NCBI RefSeq assembly: GCF_029080175.1
Contig: NZ_JARFJC010000040.1
DNA length: 64,000 bases
Direction: 5' to 3' (one strand)
Source: Luteipulveratus flavus
GTDB taxonomy: Bacteria; Actinomycetota; Actinomycetes; Actinomycetales; Dermatophilaceae
The notes below the pieces were generated by a model. That model did no database searches. It had not been told where the DNA came from and was given only the letters and a program-made list of their open reading frames with translations. Both the position numbers and the translations under genes were made by a program. Numbering within the stretch: position 1 is the first letter of the stretch; every line of letters begins with the position of its first letter. Shown here in pieces: positions 26,377 to 35,832 of the stretch.

Positions 26377-28275
26377 GTGGGACTGCTCAAGACGATCTCG
26401 AGCCCGGCCGATGTGAAGGCGATACCAGCGGACCAGCTGGACGATCTCGCGCAGGAGATCAGAGACTTCCTGGTCGACTCGGTGTCGCGCACCGGTGGCC
26501 ATCTCGGCCCGAACCTCGGCGTCGTCGAGCTCACGGTCGCGCTGCACCGCGTGTTCGACTCCCCGCGCGACACACTGGTCTTCGACACCGGCCACCAGTC
26601 GTACGTCCACAAGCTGCTGACCGGGCGGCACGACTTCAGCAAGCTCAAGAAGCAGGGCGGCCTGTCCGGCTACCCCAGCCGCGCGGAGTCCGACCACGAC
26701 GTCGTCGAGAACTCCCACGCCTCCACCTCGCTGTCCTGGGCCGAGGGCATCGCCAAGGCCCGCCGGCTCGCCGGCGAGGCCGACCGGCACACCGTCGCCG
26801 TGATCGGTGACGGCGCGCTGACCGGCGGCATGGCCTGGGAGGCGCTCAACAACATCGCGGTCGACAAGGACCTGCCGCTGGTGATCGTCGTCAACGACAA
26901 CGAGCGCTCCTACGCCCCGACGATCGGCGGCCTGGCCGACCACCTCGCCGCGATGCGGGCGACGCGCACGTACGAGCGGATGCTCGACTGGGGCAAGTCG
27001 ACGCTGCACCGGACGCCGGTGGTCGGCAGCGCGATGTACGAGACGCTGCACGGCGTCAAGAAGGGCGTCAAGGACATCCTCGCCCCGCAGGGCATGTTCG
27101 AGGACCTCGGCATCAAGTACCTCGGGCCGGTCGACGGCCACGACCACGAGGCGCTGGAGGCGGCGCTGCGCCGGGCGAAGGCGTTCGGCGGCCCGGTGAT
27201 CGTCCACGTGCTGACCCAGAAGGGCCGGGGCTACCAGCCGGCCTTCGAGGACCAGAACGACCAGTGGCACGGTATCGGGAAGTTCAACCCCGAGACCGGT
27301 CTGCCGTTCGAGGTGTCCGGCCGGATCTGGACCGATGAGTTCAGCGACGAGATGGTCCGCCTCGGCGCCGAGCGCGAGGACATCGTCGCGATCACCGCCG
27401 CGATGCTCATCCCGGTCGGCCTGGACGGCTTCGCCAAGGCGTACCCGAACCGCGTCTTCGACGTCGGCATCGCCGAGCAGCACGCGGTCACGATGGCCTC
27501 CGGCCTCGCGTACGGCGGCATGCACCCGGTGGTCGCGGTGTACGCGACGTTCCTCAACCGCGCGTTCGACCAGCTGCTGATGGACTGCGCGCTGCACCGC
27601 CAGGGCATCACCTTCGTCCTCGACCGCGCCGGTGTCACCGGCAGCGACGGCCCGTCGCACAACGGCATGTGGGACATGACCATCAGCTCGATCGTCCCGG
27701 GCCTGCACCTGGCCGCGCCCCGCGACGGCGAGCAGGTCAAGCAGCAGCTGCGCGAGGCCGTCGAGGTCGACGACGCGCCGACGGTCATCCGCTTCCCGAA
27801 GGGTGACGTCGCCGAGCCGCTGACCGCCGTACGCCGCGCCGGCTCCGTCGACGTGCTGCGCGAGTCCAGCGACGCCCCGGACCTCGTCCTGATCGGTGTG
27901 GGGGTCATGGCCGCCACGGCGCTCGGTGTCGCGGAGAAGCTCGAGGCGCAGGGGATCTCGGTCACGGTCATCGACCCGCGCTGGGTGCTGCCGGTGTCCG
28001 AGGACGTGCTGGCGATCACCGGCGTCGCGCCGCAGGTCGCCGTCATCGAGGACAACCTGGTGTCCGGGGGAGTGGGTGCCGCCGTCACGGCAGCGCTGCG
28101 CGCCGACGGGCAGCAGCAGCCGGTCCACTGCTTCGGCATCCCGAAGGAGTTCCTCGAGCACGCCTCGCGCGGCCAGGTCCTGGAGCAGATCGGGCTGACG
28201 CCGGACGTGGTCTCCTCGGCCCTGATCGAACGACTGCGGCCGAGCAGCATCGATCGGCTGCGTCCGCACGCCTGA
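26377..28275 (+). CDS. dxs: 1-deoxy-D-xylulose-5-phosphate synthase
   Basis: 632 residues, the usual length. Condenses pyruvate and glyceraldehyde 3-phosphate, the first step of the MEP isoprenoid pathway. The thiamine-diphosphate motif GDGALTGG followed by the NN of LNNIAVDK lies near residues 148-160. GHQSYVHKLLTGR holds the active-site His, and DVGIAEQHAVTMASG and DRAGVTGSDGPSHNGMWD lie in the pyrimidine-binding domain. The GTG start has GGAAGGA upstream; the longer open frame begins inside the preceding gene and is not credible. It corresponds to Rv2682c in the mycobacterial order. Confidence 0.95.
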   Translation: MGLLKTISSPADVKAIPADQLDDLAQEIRDFLVDSVSRTGGHLGPNLGVVELTVALHRVFDSPRDTLVFDTGHQSYVHKLLTGRHDFSKLKKQGGLSGYPSRAESDHDVVENSHASTSLSWAEGIAKARRLAGEADRHTVAVIGDGALTGGMAWEALNNIAVDKDLPLVIVVNDNERSYAPTIGGLADHLAAMRATRTYERMLDWGKSTLHRTPVVGSAMYETLHGVKKGVKDILAPQGMFEDLGIKYLGPVDGHDHEALEAALRRAKAFGGPVIVHVLTQKGRGYQPAFEDQNDQWHGIGKFNPETGLPFEVSGRIWTDEFSDEMVRLGAEREDIVAITAAMLIPVGLDGFAKAYPNRVFDVGIAEQHAVTMASGLAYGGMHPVVAVYATFLNRAFDQLLMDCALHRQGITFVLDRAGVTGSDGPSHNGMWDMTISSIVPGLHLAAPRDGEQVKQQLREAVEVDDAPTVIRFPKGDVAEPLTAVRRAGSVDVLRESSDAPDLVLIGVGVMAATALGVAEKLEAQGISVTVIDPRWVLPVSEDVLAITGVAPQVAVIEDNLVSGGVGAAVTAALRADGQQQPVHCFGIPKEFLEHASRGQVLEQIGLTPDVVSSALIERLRPSSIDRLRPHA

Positions 28276-28289
28276 CCTGCGCGCCGACG

Positions 28290-29291
28290 ATGACGCAGAG
28301 CGCCGGGCTGCCCGGGGCGACCCGGGCCGGTCCGGCGACGCAGGTCTGGGCCTCGGACCGGTGGCGCTGGGAGGCGACCCGATGGATCGACGCCGTCCTC
28401 CCGCGTCGCGGCATCACCCGGGTACCCGTGTCACCACGACAGCCCCGGATCCGCCCGTGGTCCACCCAGCTGGTGATCGACACCGATCACGGGCGGGCCT
28501 GGTTCAAGGCTGCCGTGCCGGAGGTCGCTCCCGAGGCCGCCATCCATCGGCTGCTCGGCGACGTCGCCCCTGATCTGCTCGCGCCGCAGTGGGCGGTCGA
28601 CGCCGAGCGGGGCTGGATCCTGGGGCCGGACCAGGGTCCGCAGCTGCGCGACGTCGCCACTCCGGAGACGATCACCAGCCTGTGGTCCGGTGTGCTGCGG
28701 CGCTACGCTCGGTTGCAGCGCGCGTCCGTGAGCGTCGTCGACCGGCTCGTCGACGCAGGAGTGCCGCTGCTCGGGCCGCTGGACCTGGTGCAGTCGTGGG
28801 TCGCCCGCGGTCACGGCCACGAGCGTGCCGCCGACGCGGGGCTGCTCGCCGCTGCCGAGCGACTCCTCGAGGTCGGCCTGCCGCTCACCATCGAGCACGG
28901 CGACCTGCACGCGGGCAACGTCTTCTGCGCGGACGGCTCCAGCACGGCGGCCCACAACGCCCGTTTCTTCGACTGGGGCGACGCGTACGTGGGGAATCCG
29001 CTGGGATCGCTGCTGATCGCCCTGCGCGGCCCGGGCTACCACTTCGGTCTGCCCGACGACCCCGAGCGGGACGACCGGCTGCTGCGCGCGTACCTCACCG
29101 GCTGGAGCGACGTCGTCTCCACGCAGGACGCGCGACGGGTCGCTCCCGATGCCATGCTGCTCGCGCGGGTCGCCCGCCTGATCGGCTGGGACCGCGCGCT
29201 CGCCCGCGCCACCGAGGCGGAACGCGCCCAGTGGCAGGAGCACCCGGACCAGTGGACCGCCGAGATCCTCGCGCTGACCGCCGACGGCTGA
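28290..29291 (+). CDS. aminoglycoside phosphotransferase (APH)-family protein
   Basis: 333 residues with a protein-kinase-like APH fold. The catalytic loop is HGDLHAGN (about 207-214) and the Mg-binding motif is FFDWGDA (about 230-236), as in APH/choline-kinase enzymes. The N-terminal Lys strand is around ARAWFKAAV. Members phosphorylate small molecules; resistance to any drug is not implied. The gene starts 14 nt after dxs and is likely co-transcribed with it. Confidence 0.85.
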   Translation: MTQSAGLPGATRAGPATQVWASDRWRWEATRWIDAVLPRRGITRVPVSPRQPRIRPWSTQLVIDTDHGRAWFKAAVPEVAPEAAIHRLLGDVAPDLLAPQWAVDAERGWILGPDQGPQLRDVATPETITSLWSGVLRRYARLQRASVSVVDRLVDAGVPLLGPLDLVQSWVARGHGHERAADAGLLAAAERLLEVGLPLTIEHGDLHAGNVFCADGSSTAAHNARFFDWGDAYVGNPLGSLLIALRGPGYHFGLPDDPERDDRLLRAYLTGWSDVVSTQDARRVAPDAMLLARVARLIGWDRALARATEAERAQWQEHPDQWTAEILALTADG

Positions 29292-29333
29292 CCCGCGGAG
29301 CACGCGCCGGCGCGTGTCTGATGGGGTGGAGGC

Positions 29334-30068
29334 GTGGATGACGCGACGCTGACCCAGCTGCTGGACGACCTGACCTCTCCGGACCCGGCGCTGCGCGACG
29401 AGAAGGCGTGGTCCACGGTGGCGGAGGCGGTCATGACCCACCAGCTCACCGAGGGCCAGCGGTCACAGGCGGCCGAGCGCGCACGGAAACACCTGCGGAT
29501 GAACGAGATCCAGGCGCGGTCGTTCGCACCCCTGGTCCTCGACGTGCTCGTGGAGACCGGCGGCTGGGAGGACGTCTGGTTCGAGGAGGTCAGCGACTGG
29601 TACCTCGGCGAGGAGGACCTGCGTGGGTACGACGAGAAGCTGGGCTGGCTGCACGCCGTCGCTCACGGTGCGGACTTCCTCGCGGCCAGCGCGCTGTCGG
29701 GACAGGTCCTCGGGGCGAGGGTGGTCGACGTCCTCGTCCTTCGTTGTGTCACGCCCACGCGCTTCGTGTGGCGGGACCAGGAGGAGGTCCGCGTCGCGCG
29801 GGCTGTGGCTCAGGCGCTGAGCGACCCGAGGCTCACGGCGACCGAGGCGACCACGTGGCTGGAGGAGGTACGCACGGCGCTGACGGCGATCGAGCCCGGA
29901 CCGCCACCGGCGTGGAGCAGCAACACCCTGCACGCTCTGCACGTCGGCCTCGACCACGAGATCCTGCACGACGATGAGCCCGTCGAGATCGTGCACCGCG
30001 ACCGGGTGAAGGAGGCGGTCGCGCGGACCATCGAGGTCACGCAGCCGTGGTTCTGGAAGGTCCGTTAG
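29334..30068 (+). CDS. DUF2785 domain protein
   Basis: 244 residues, helical and without signal or membrane segments. The DUF2785 family segments recognised are LLDDLTSPDPALRDEKAWSTV near the N-terminus, DLRGYDEKLGWLHAVAHGADFL (about 101-122) with its conserved His residues, and a C-terminal helix region. Function is unknown. GTG 29334 has GGTGGAGG close upstream. Its stop codon shares bases with the stop of the convergent GDPD gene: the tetranucleotide TTAG ends both. Confidence 0.85.
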   Translation: MDDATLTQLLDDLTSPDPALRDEKAWSTVAEAVMTHQLTEGQRSQAAERARKHLRMNEIQARSFAPLVLDVLVETGGWEDVWFEEVSDWYLGEEDLRGYDEKLGWLHAVAHGADFLAASALSGQVLGARVVDVLVLRCVTPTRFVWRDQEEVRVARAVAQALSDPRLTATEATTWLEEVRTALTAIEPGPPPAWSSNTLHALHVGLDHEILHDDEPVEIVHRDRVKEAVARTIEVTQPWFWKVR

Positions 30069-30835
30069 GACCACGAACCCCGTTGCTGCAGCAGGTCTTT
30101 CAACAGATCGGCGCGGTCGGTGATGAGGCCGTCGACGCCGAGGTCGAGCAGTCGCTCCATCTCGTCCGGCTCGTTGATGGTCCACACGTGCACCTGCGCA
30201 CCCGCCGCGTGAGCGGCCCTCAGGGCGGAGCGCGTCACGATCGGCACGCGGCCGCTGCGGACGGGTACCTGCAGGCAGTCGATGCCGCGCAGGGCGGTCA
30301 CGGCCGCGCCGCCGAGACCGGCGCTGCGGGCCGCGACGAACGCCGCCGTCCGGACCTGACCGGCCGAGGTCGCGACCGGACGGGAGAGCCGGCGCAGCGC
30401 CGTACGCCGCCGTCGGTCGGAGAAGGAGGTCACGCACACCCGCTCGTGCGCGCGATGCCGCTCGATCACCTCGACGAGGGGAGCGATCGCCGGCGCGGCC
30501 TTGATGTCGATGTTGACCTTCAGGTCCGGCCAGGCGCCGAGCAGGTCCTCCAGCGTGGGGATCGGCTCGCGGCCACCGATCCGCGCCGTCCGCACCCGGT
30601 GGTACGGCTGGTCGTGGATCGCGCCCGTACCGTCGGTCACCCGGTCCAGCGTGCTGTCGTGGAAGGCGAGCAGCACCCCGTCCGAGGTCGCGTGGACGTC
30701 GGTCTCGACGTAGGCGTACCCGAGCTCGACGGCGGCCGCGAAGGCGACCATGGTGTTCTCCAGACCCTCGCGGGAGAAACCACGGTGCGCCATCGCGACC
30801 GTGCCGTCGTGCTCCAGGTAGGCGGTCCGGGCCAC
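30065..30835 (-). CDS. glycerophosphodiester phosphodiesterase
   Basis: 256 residues, a TIM-barrel GDPD. Hydrolyses glycerophosphodiesters to glycerol 3-phosphate and an alcohol. Motifs are MAHRGFS (catalytic His and Arg), the metal-binding ENT and ETDVHATSDG, then AFHDSTLDR (second catalytic His), and the C-terminal VHVWTINEPDEM. No signal peptide is present, so it acts in the cytoplasm. GTG 30835 lies 11 nt after the murA stop, suggesting a murA-GDPD operon. The open frame continues upstream antiparallel to murA coding and is not credible. Confidence 0.9.
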   Translation of the reverse strand: MARTAYLEHDGTVAMAHRGFSREGLENTMVAFAAAVELGYAYVETDVHATSDGVLLAFHDSTLDRVTDGTGAIHDQPYHRVRTARIGGREPIPTLEDLLGAWPDLKVNIDIKAAPAIAPLVEVIERHRAHERVCVTSFSDRRRRTALRRLSRPVATSAGQVRTAAFVAARSAGLGGAAVTALRGIDCLQVPVRSGRVPIVTRSALRAAHAAGAQVHVWTINEPDEMERLLDLGVDGLITDRADLLKDLLQQRGSWS

Positions 30836-30846
30836 CGTCGGTCCGC

Positions 30847-32376
30847 TCAGATGTCGCGGAACGTCTGGATGTTCGCGCCCAGTCGGTTCAGCCGCGAGTC
30901 CAGCTCCTCGTACCCGCGGTCGATGACGTAGATGTTGCGCAGCACCGAGACTCCCGGCGCGGCGAGCATCGCCAGCAGGATGACGACCGCGGGACGCAGG
31001 GCCGGCGGGCTCATGACCTCGGCCGCGCGCCAGCGGGTCGGGCCCTCGATGAGCACCCGGTGCGGGTCCATCAGCTGCACCTTGGCGCCCAGCGCCGTGA
31101 GCTCGGTGAGGTAGATCGCCCGGTTCTCGTACACCCAGTCGTGCAGCGTCGTGGAGCCCTGCGCGAACGCGGCGATGACCGCGAAGAACGGCAGGTTGTC
31201 GATGTTGAGGCCGGGGAACGGCATCGGGTGGATCTTGTCCTTGGGCGCCGTCAGCGGGCCGGGCACGGTCCGCAGGTCGACCAGGCGGGTGTGGCCGTTC
31301 GCCGAGACGTACTCCTGGCTCGTCTCGTACTTCATGCCCATGCTCTCCAGCAGCGTGAGCTCGATCTCCATGAACTCGATCGGCACCCGCTTGATGGTGA
31401 TCTCGGACTCGGTCACCACGGCGGCGGCGACCAGCGTCATCGCCTCGATCGGGTCCTCGGACGGGTGGTACTCCACGTCCATGTTGATCTCCTTGACGCC
31501 GCGCACGGTGAGCGTCGTGGAGCCGATGCCGTCGATCTCGACACCGAGCTTCTGCAGGAAGAAGCACAGGTCCTGGACCATGTAGTTCGGGCTGGCGTTG
31601 CGGATGATCGTCGTCCCGTCGTACCGGGCCGCCGCGAAGAGTGCGTTCTCGGTGACGGTGTCGCCGCGCTCGGTGAGGATGATCGGCCGGGTCGGGTGGA
31701 CCGTGGGGTCGACCGTCGCGTGGTAGTAGCCGTGCGAGGCCACCACACCGAGCCCGAACGCGCGCAGTGCGTGCAGGTGCGGCTCGACGGTGCGTGAGCC
31801 GAGGTCGCAGCCGCCGGCGTTCGGCAGCTGGAAGGAGTCGAACTCGTGCAGCAGCGGACCGAGGAACATCAGGATCGTGCGGGTACGGCGAGCGGCGGTC
31901 TCGTCCATGGCCGCCAGGTCGAACTGCTCCGGGGGAGTGATCTCCAGGTCGCTGGAGTCCGGCAGCCAGCGCGTCTTGACCCCGATGGAGTTGAGCACCT
32001 CGGTGATGCGGTTGACCTCCTCGATGCGAGCGAGGTTGCGCAGGGTGGTCTTGCCCTTGTTCAGCAGGGAGGCGCACAGGCACGCGACGGCGGCGTTCTT
32101 GCTGGTGCGGACGTCGATCTCACCGGACAGCTTGCGGCCGCCCTCGATGCGCAGGTTCAGCGGCGTGGAGGAGGCGACGGCGACGATCTCGGAGTCCAGT
32201 GCCTCGCTGATGCGGGCGAGCGTCTCCAGGCTCAGGTTCTGCTTGCCCTGCTCGATGCGGGCGACCGCGCTCTGGCTCGTCTGGAGAGCCTCGGCGAGCT
32301 CGGTCTGGGTGAGCTTGCGATGCCGGCGCGCGTCGCGGATGAGCGTGCCGACTCGGACCAGGTAGTCATCGGTCAT
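30847..32376 (-). CDS. murA: XRE-type HTH fused to UDP-N-acetylglucosamine 1-carboxyvinyltransferase
   Basis: 509 residues, about 90 more than ordinary MurA. Residues 8-62 form an XRE/Cro HTH domain (LIRDARRHRKLTQTELAEALQ, then the recognition part TSQSAVARIEQGK). Residues 72-509 are the MurA/EPSP fold, with Lys93 in SKNAA and the phosphoenolpyruvate-attacked Cys190 in NAGGCDLGS, so the enzyme half looks active. MurA makes the first committed precursor of peptidoglycan. Similar fusions are known in actinobacteria, usually alongside a separate plain MurA. The ATG has TACACT 7 nt upstream and no ribosome binding site. A near-perfect palindrome next to the -10 box could be its own operator. Confidence 0.92.
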   Translation of the reverse strand: MTDDYLVRVGTLIRDARRHRKLTQTELAEALQTSQSAVARIEQGKQNLSLETLARISEALDSEIVAVASSTPLNLRIEGGRKLSGEIDVRTSKNAAVACLCASLLNKGKTTLRNLARIEEVNRITEVLNSIGVKTRWLPDSSDLEITPPEQFDLAAMDETAARRTRTILMFLGPLLHEFDSFQLPNAGGCDLGSRTVEPHLHALRAFGLGVVASHGYYHATVDPTVHPTRPIILTERGDTVTENALFAAARYDGTTIIRNASPNYMVQDLCFFLQKLGVEIDGIGSTTLTVRGVKEINMDVEYHPSEDPIEAMTLVAAAVVTESEITIKRVPIEFMEIELTLLESMGMKYETSQEYVSANGHTRLVDLRTVPGPLTAPKDKIHPMPFPGLNIDNLPFFAVIAAFAQGSTTLHDWVYENRAIYLTELTALGAKVQLMDPHRVLIEGPTRWRAAEVMSPPALRPAVVILLAMLAAPGVSVLRNIYVIDRGYEELDSRLNRLGANIQTFRDI

Positions 32377-32383
32377 GCGAGCG

Positions 32384-32403
32384 AGTGTAGATCACATATG
32401 AGA
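32384..32403 (-). promoter_or_regulatory. murA promoter -10 box and adjacent near-palindrome
   Basis: On the minus strand the -10 hexamer TACACT (32389-32384) lies 7 nt from the start codon. Directly upstream is TCTCATATGTGA (32403-32392), symmetric at 10 of 12 positions. Its position between -35 and -10 would suit a repressor site, possibly for the HTH domain of the encoded protein itself (inference). Confidence 0.5.
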
Positions 32404-32409
32404 TATGAC

Positions 32410-32442
32410 GAACCCCGCGACGCGCGGCGCGTCGCGGGGTTC
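32410..32442 (-). terminator. terminator between the beta-oxidation genes and murA
   Basis: A perfect 15-bp stem (arms GAACCCCGCGACGCG and its complement) with a 3-nt loop lies 13 nt after the stop of the minus-strand multifunctional beta-oxidation gene. It is followed by the relatively AT-rich murA promoter. Confidence 0.8.
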
Positions 32443-32455
32443 ACCATGTGGACGA

Positions 32456-34555
32456 TCAGGCGGGGACGGAGGCCGCACCCTTCGGCAGGAACCTCTTGCC
32501 GGTGACCTTCTCGGCGATGCCCGTACGGTCCAGCAGCGGGGTGACGCCGCCGTTCCAGAACGGGAAGCCCGCACCGGTGATCATGGCCAGGTCGATGTCC
32601 ATCGGCGCCTCGACGACGCCCTCGTCGAGCATCCGGCGGGTCTCGTCGGCCAGCGCCTCCAGGGCCCGCTCGCGCACCTGCTCCGCGGTGAGCTCGACCG
32701 GCTCCCCGGCCGGCTCGAACAGGTCGAGCACCTGCTGGTCCGGCTTGCCGTCCGAGCCGTAGAAGCTCGGGATGCGCGCCTCGACGACCTTGGCAAGGTT
32801 CGGGGAGACGTAGAAGCGCTCCGGGAACGCACCGTGCAGCGTCTCGCTGTTGTGCAGCGCGATCGCCGGGCCGACCAGTGAGATGAGCATGAACGGCGGC
32901 ATCGGGGTGACGCCGGCGAACGCGCGCTCGACGGTCTCGAACGGCGTGCCCTCGTCGGCGATCCGGCCGGCCTCGCCCATGAACCGGCCGAGCAGCCGGT
33001 TCACGACGAAGGACGGGCTGTTCTTCACCAGGATGCACGTCTTCTTCAGGCCCTTGCCGGTGGCGAACGCCGTCGCCAGGGTGGCGTCGTCGGTCCGCTC
33101 GCCGCGGATGATCTCCAGCAGCGGCATGATCGCGACGGGGTTGAAGAAGTGGAAGCCGACGACCCGCTCCGGGTGCTTCAGGTCGGCCGCCATCTCGGTG
33201 ATGTCCAGCGAGGAGGTGTTCGTCGCGAGGACGCACTCCGCGCTGACGTACTCCTCGACCTCGGCGAAGACGGTCTTCTTGACGCCCATCTCCTCGAAGA
33301 CGGCCTCGATCACGAAGTCGGCGTCGGCGAAGGCGTCCTTGGTGACCGAGCCGGAGACCAGACCCTTGAGCCGGTTGGACTTGTCCTGGCTGACGCGGCC
33401 CTTGAGCAGCAGCTTGTCGATCTCGTCGTGGACGTACTTCACGCCCTTGTCGACCCGCTCCTGATCGAGGTCGGTGAGGACCACCGGCACCTCGAGGCGA
33501 CGCGCGAACAGCAGCGCCATCTGGCTGGCCATCAGGCCCGCACCGACGATGCCGACCTTGGTGACCTTGCGGGCCAGCGACTTGTCCGGAGCGCCGGCCG
33601 GCCGCTTGGCGCGCTTCTGCACCAGGTCGAAGGAGTACAGCCCCGCGCGCAGCTCGTCGGTCATGAGCAGGTCGGCGAGCGCCTGGTTCTCGGCCTCGAA
33701 CGCGTCCGCGCGCTGCGCCGTCCGGGCGGCCTTGACCAGGTCGAGGGCACAGTACGGCGCGGGTGCCGCGCCGCCGACCTTCGCGTCGACCTGCCCACGG
33801 GCGGCCTCGACGACGGTGTCCCACGCCTCGGCGGAGGTGTCGACCGGCGTGCGCTCGACGGACTCCTCGCCGGCGATCACCTTGCCGGCGAACAGCAGCG
33901 AGTCCTCCAGGAAGGTGACCGGCTCCAGCAGCCGGTCGGCGACACCGAGCTCGAACGCCTGCTTGCCGTTCACCATCTTGTTGTTGGCGAGCGGGTTGGC
34001 GACGATCAGCGTCAGCGCCTTCTCCACACCGATCAGGTGGGGGAGCAGGTACGTGCCGCCCCAGCCCGGGACCAGCCCGAGGAAGCATTCCGGCGTGGCG
34101 TACGCGGGGACGTCCGAGGCGATCGTGCGGTAGTCGGCGTACAGGGCGATCTCGACGCCACCGCCCATGGACGCGCCGTTGATGAACGCGAACGTCGGGA
34201 CGGACAGGTCGGAGATCTTCTGGAACGTCTCGTGGCCGAGGCGGGCGATCTCCAGCGCCTGGTCGCGGCTGCTGATCGACGGGACGCCGGTGAGGTCTGC
34301 GCCCACCGCGAAGATGAACGGCTTGCCGGTGATGCCGACGCCGACGATCTCCTCGGCCTCGGCGCGCTGGGCCAGGGTGTCCAGGACACCGGCCAGCTCG
34401 GTCAGACCCTGCGGGCCGAAGGAGTTCGGCTTGGTGTGGTCGAACCCGTTGTCGAGGGTGATCAGTGCGAACGTGCCCTGACCGCCCGGCAGCCGGACGT
34501 CCTGGACGCGCGCGTGCGTCACGACCTCGTCGTGCGAGGGGAGCTCGGTGCTCAT
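32456..34555 (-). CDS. fadB: multifunctional fatty-acid oxidation protein (enoyl-CoA hydratase / 3-hydroxyacyl-CoA dehydrogenase)
   Basis: 699 residues. The N-terminal crotonase domain (about 25-230) has the oxyanion-hole loops GADLTGV and NGASMGGGVEIAL. The dehydrogenase NAD-binding domain starts near 325 with KVGIVGAGLMASQMA, includes ATNTSSLDI and FHFFNPV, and is followed by its C-terminal helical domain (GRFMGEAGRIADEG). It carries out steps two and three of beta-oxidation and should work with the thiolase encoded just before it; the stop-start overlap is one base (TGATG). The start codon is the ATG at 34555; the frame stays open through the thiolase but only as antiphase noise. Confidence 0.92.
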   Translation of the reverse strand: MSTELPSHDEVVTHARVQDVRLPGGQGTFALITLDNGFDHTKPNSFGPQGLTELAGVLDTLAQRAEAEEIVGVGITGKPFIFAVGADLTGVPSISSRDQALEIARLGHETFQKISDLSVPTFAFINGASMGGGVEIALYADYRTIASDVPAYATPECFLGLVPGWGGTYLLPHLIGVEKALTLIVANPLANNKMVNGKQAFELGVADRLLEPVTFLEDSLLFAGKVIAGEESVERTPVDTSAEAWDTVVEAARGQVDAKVGGAAPAPYCALDLVKAARTAQRADAFEAENQALADLLMTDELRAGLYSFDLVQKRAKRPAGAPDKSLARKVTKVGIVGAGLMASQMALLFARRLEVPVVLTDLDQERVDKGVKYVHDEIDKLLLKGRVSQDKSNRLKGLVSGSVTKDAFADADFVIEAVFEEMGVKKTVFAEVEEYVSAECVLATNTSSLDITEMAADLKHPERVVGFHFFNPVAIMPLLEIIRGERTDDATLATAFATGKGLKKTCILVKNSPSFVVNRLLGRFMGEAGRIADEGTPFETVERAFAGVTPMPPFMLISLVGPAIALHNSETLHGAFPERFYVSPNLAKVVEARIPSFYGSDGKPDQQVLDLFEPAGEPVELTAEQVRERALEALADETRRMLDEGVVEAPMDIDLAMITGAGFPFWNGGVTPLLDRTGIAEKVTGKRFLPKGAASVPA

Positions 34556-35796
34556 CAGGCGACACCCTTCTCGTCGTTCTGCGTGCCCTGGTAGCCGACA
34601 TAGTCGGCGTGGTGGGGGTTCTCCCAGATGACCGCGCCGCCCATGCCGATGCCGATGCACATCGCGGTGAGGCCGTAGCGGACCTCGGGGTGCTCGGCGA
34701 ACTGGCGGGACAGCTGGGTCATCAGGCGCACGCCCGAGGAGGCCAGCGGGTGACCGGTCGCGATGGCGCCGCCCCACGGGTTGACCCGCTCGTCGTCCTG
34801 GTCGATGCCGAAGTGGTCCAGGAACGCCAGCACCTGCACCGCGAAGGCCTCGTTCAGCTCGAACAGGCCGATGTCCTCGATGGTCAGGCCCGCCTTGGCC
34901 AGGGCCTTCTCGGTCGCGGGGACCGGGCCGATGCCCATGACCTCGGGCTCGACGCCGACGAAGGAGTAGCCGACCATGCGCATGCCGACCGGGAGACCGA
35001 GCTCCTCGGCCGCCTGCTCGGAGGCGAGCAGGCAGGCGGTGGCGCCGTCGTTGAGGCCGGCCGCGTTGCCCGCGGTCACGTTGCCGTGCGGGCGGAAGGA
35101 CGTCTTGAGCTGGGCGAGGTCCTCGACCGTCGTGCCGGGACGCGGCGGCTCGTCCTGGGTGGCCAGGCCGAAGCCCTTCTCGTCGTGACGGGTCGCGACG
35201 GGCACCAGGTCCGGCTGGATCTTGCCGTCGGCGTACGCCTTGGCCAGCTTGTCCTGGCTGCCGACGGCGAAGCGGTCGCAGCGCTCCTTGGTGATCGACG
35301 GGAACCGGTCGTGCAGGTTCTCGGCGGTCTGGCCCATGACGAGCGCGGACGGGTCGACCAGCTTCTCGGAGATGATCCGCGGGTTGGGGTCGACCCCCTC
35401 GCCCATCGGGTGCCGGCCCATGTGCTCGACGCCGCCGGCGATGGCGATGTCGTACGCACCGAACGCGATCGAGGACGCGGTGTTGGTGACGGCCGTCATG
35501 GCACCGGCGCACATGCGGTCGATGGAGTAGCCGGGCGTCGTCTTGGGCAGGCCGGCGAGCAGGCCGGCCACGCGACCGAGGGTCAGACCCTGGTCGCCGA
35601 TCTGCGTGGTGGCCGCGATCGCGACCTCCTCGACCTTCTCCGGCGGCAGGCCGGGCTGGCGGCGCAGGATCTCACGGATGCACTTGATGACCAGGTCGTC
35701 GGCGCGCGTCTGGGCGTACATGCCCTTCTCACCCGCCTTGCCGAACGGCGTACGGACGCCGTCGACGAAGACGACCTCTGAGAGCGTGCGGGGCAC
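34555..35796 (-). CDS. fadA: acetyl-CoA C-acyltransferase (thiolase)
   Basis: 413 residues. Catalytic residues are the nucleophile Cys in DRMCAGAM (about 95), the His of ATGHPLASSG and the second Cys of AMCIGIGMGGA near the C-terminus, all intact. It cleaves 3-ketoacyl-CoA in the last beta-oxidation step, or runs in reverse. The start is GTG 35796 with GGGAGG 4 nt upstream. It is the first gene of a two-gene operon with the multifunctional protein. A TAGAGT -10-like box and a palindrome lie upstream. Confidence 0.94.
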   Translation of the reverse strand: MPRTLSEVVFVDGVRTPFGKAGEKGMYAQTRADDLVIKCIREILRRQPGLPPEKVEEVAIAATTQIGDQGLTLGRVAGLLAGLPKTTPGYSIDRMCAGAMTAVTNTASSIAFGAYDIAIAGGVEHMGRHPMGEGVDPNPRIISEKLVDPSALVMGQTAENLHDRFPSITKERCDRFAVGSQDKLAKAYADGKIQPDLVPVATRHDEKGFGLATQDEPPRPGTTVEDLAQLKTSFRPHGNVTAGNAAGLNDGATACLLASEQAAEELGLPVGMRMVGYSFVGVEPEVMGIGPVPATEKALAKAGLTIEDIGLFELNEAFAVQVLAFLDHFGIDQDDERVNPWGGAIATGHPLASSGVRLMTQLSRQFAEHPEVRYGLTAMCIGIGMGGAVIWENPHHADYVGYQGTQNDEKGVA

Positions 35797-35832
35797 GATG
35801 CCTCCCGTAGGTGTGACGTTTAGGTGAGTCGC

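Noticed and set aside
28290..29291. Aminoglycoside resistance determinant
   Set aside because: Only the general APH-fold motifs are present, and the genomic context is housekeeping (dxs operon). No resistance role can be claimed.
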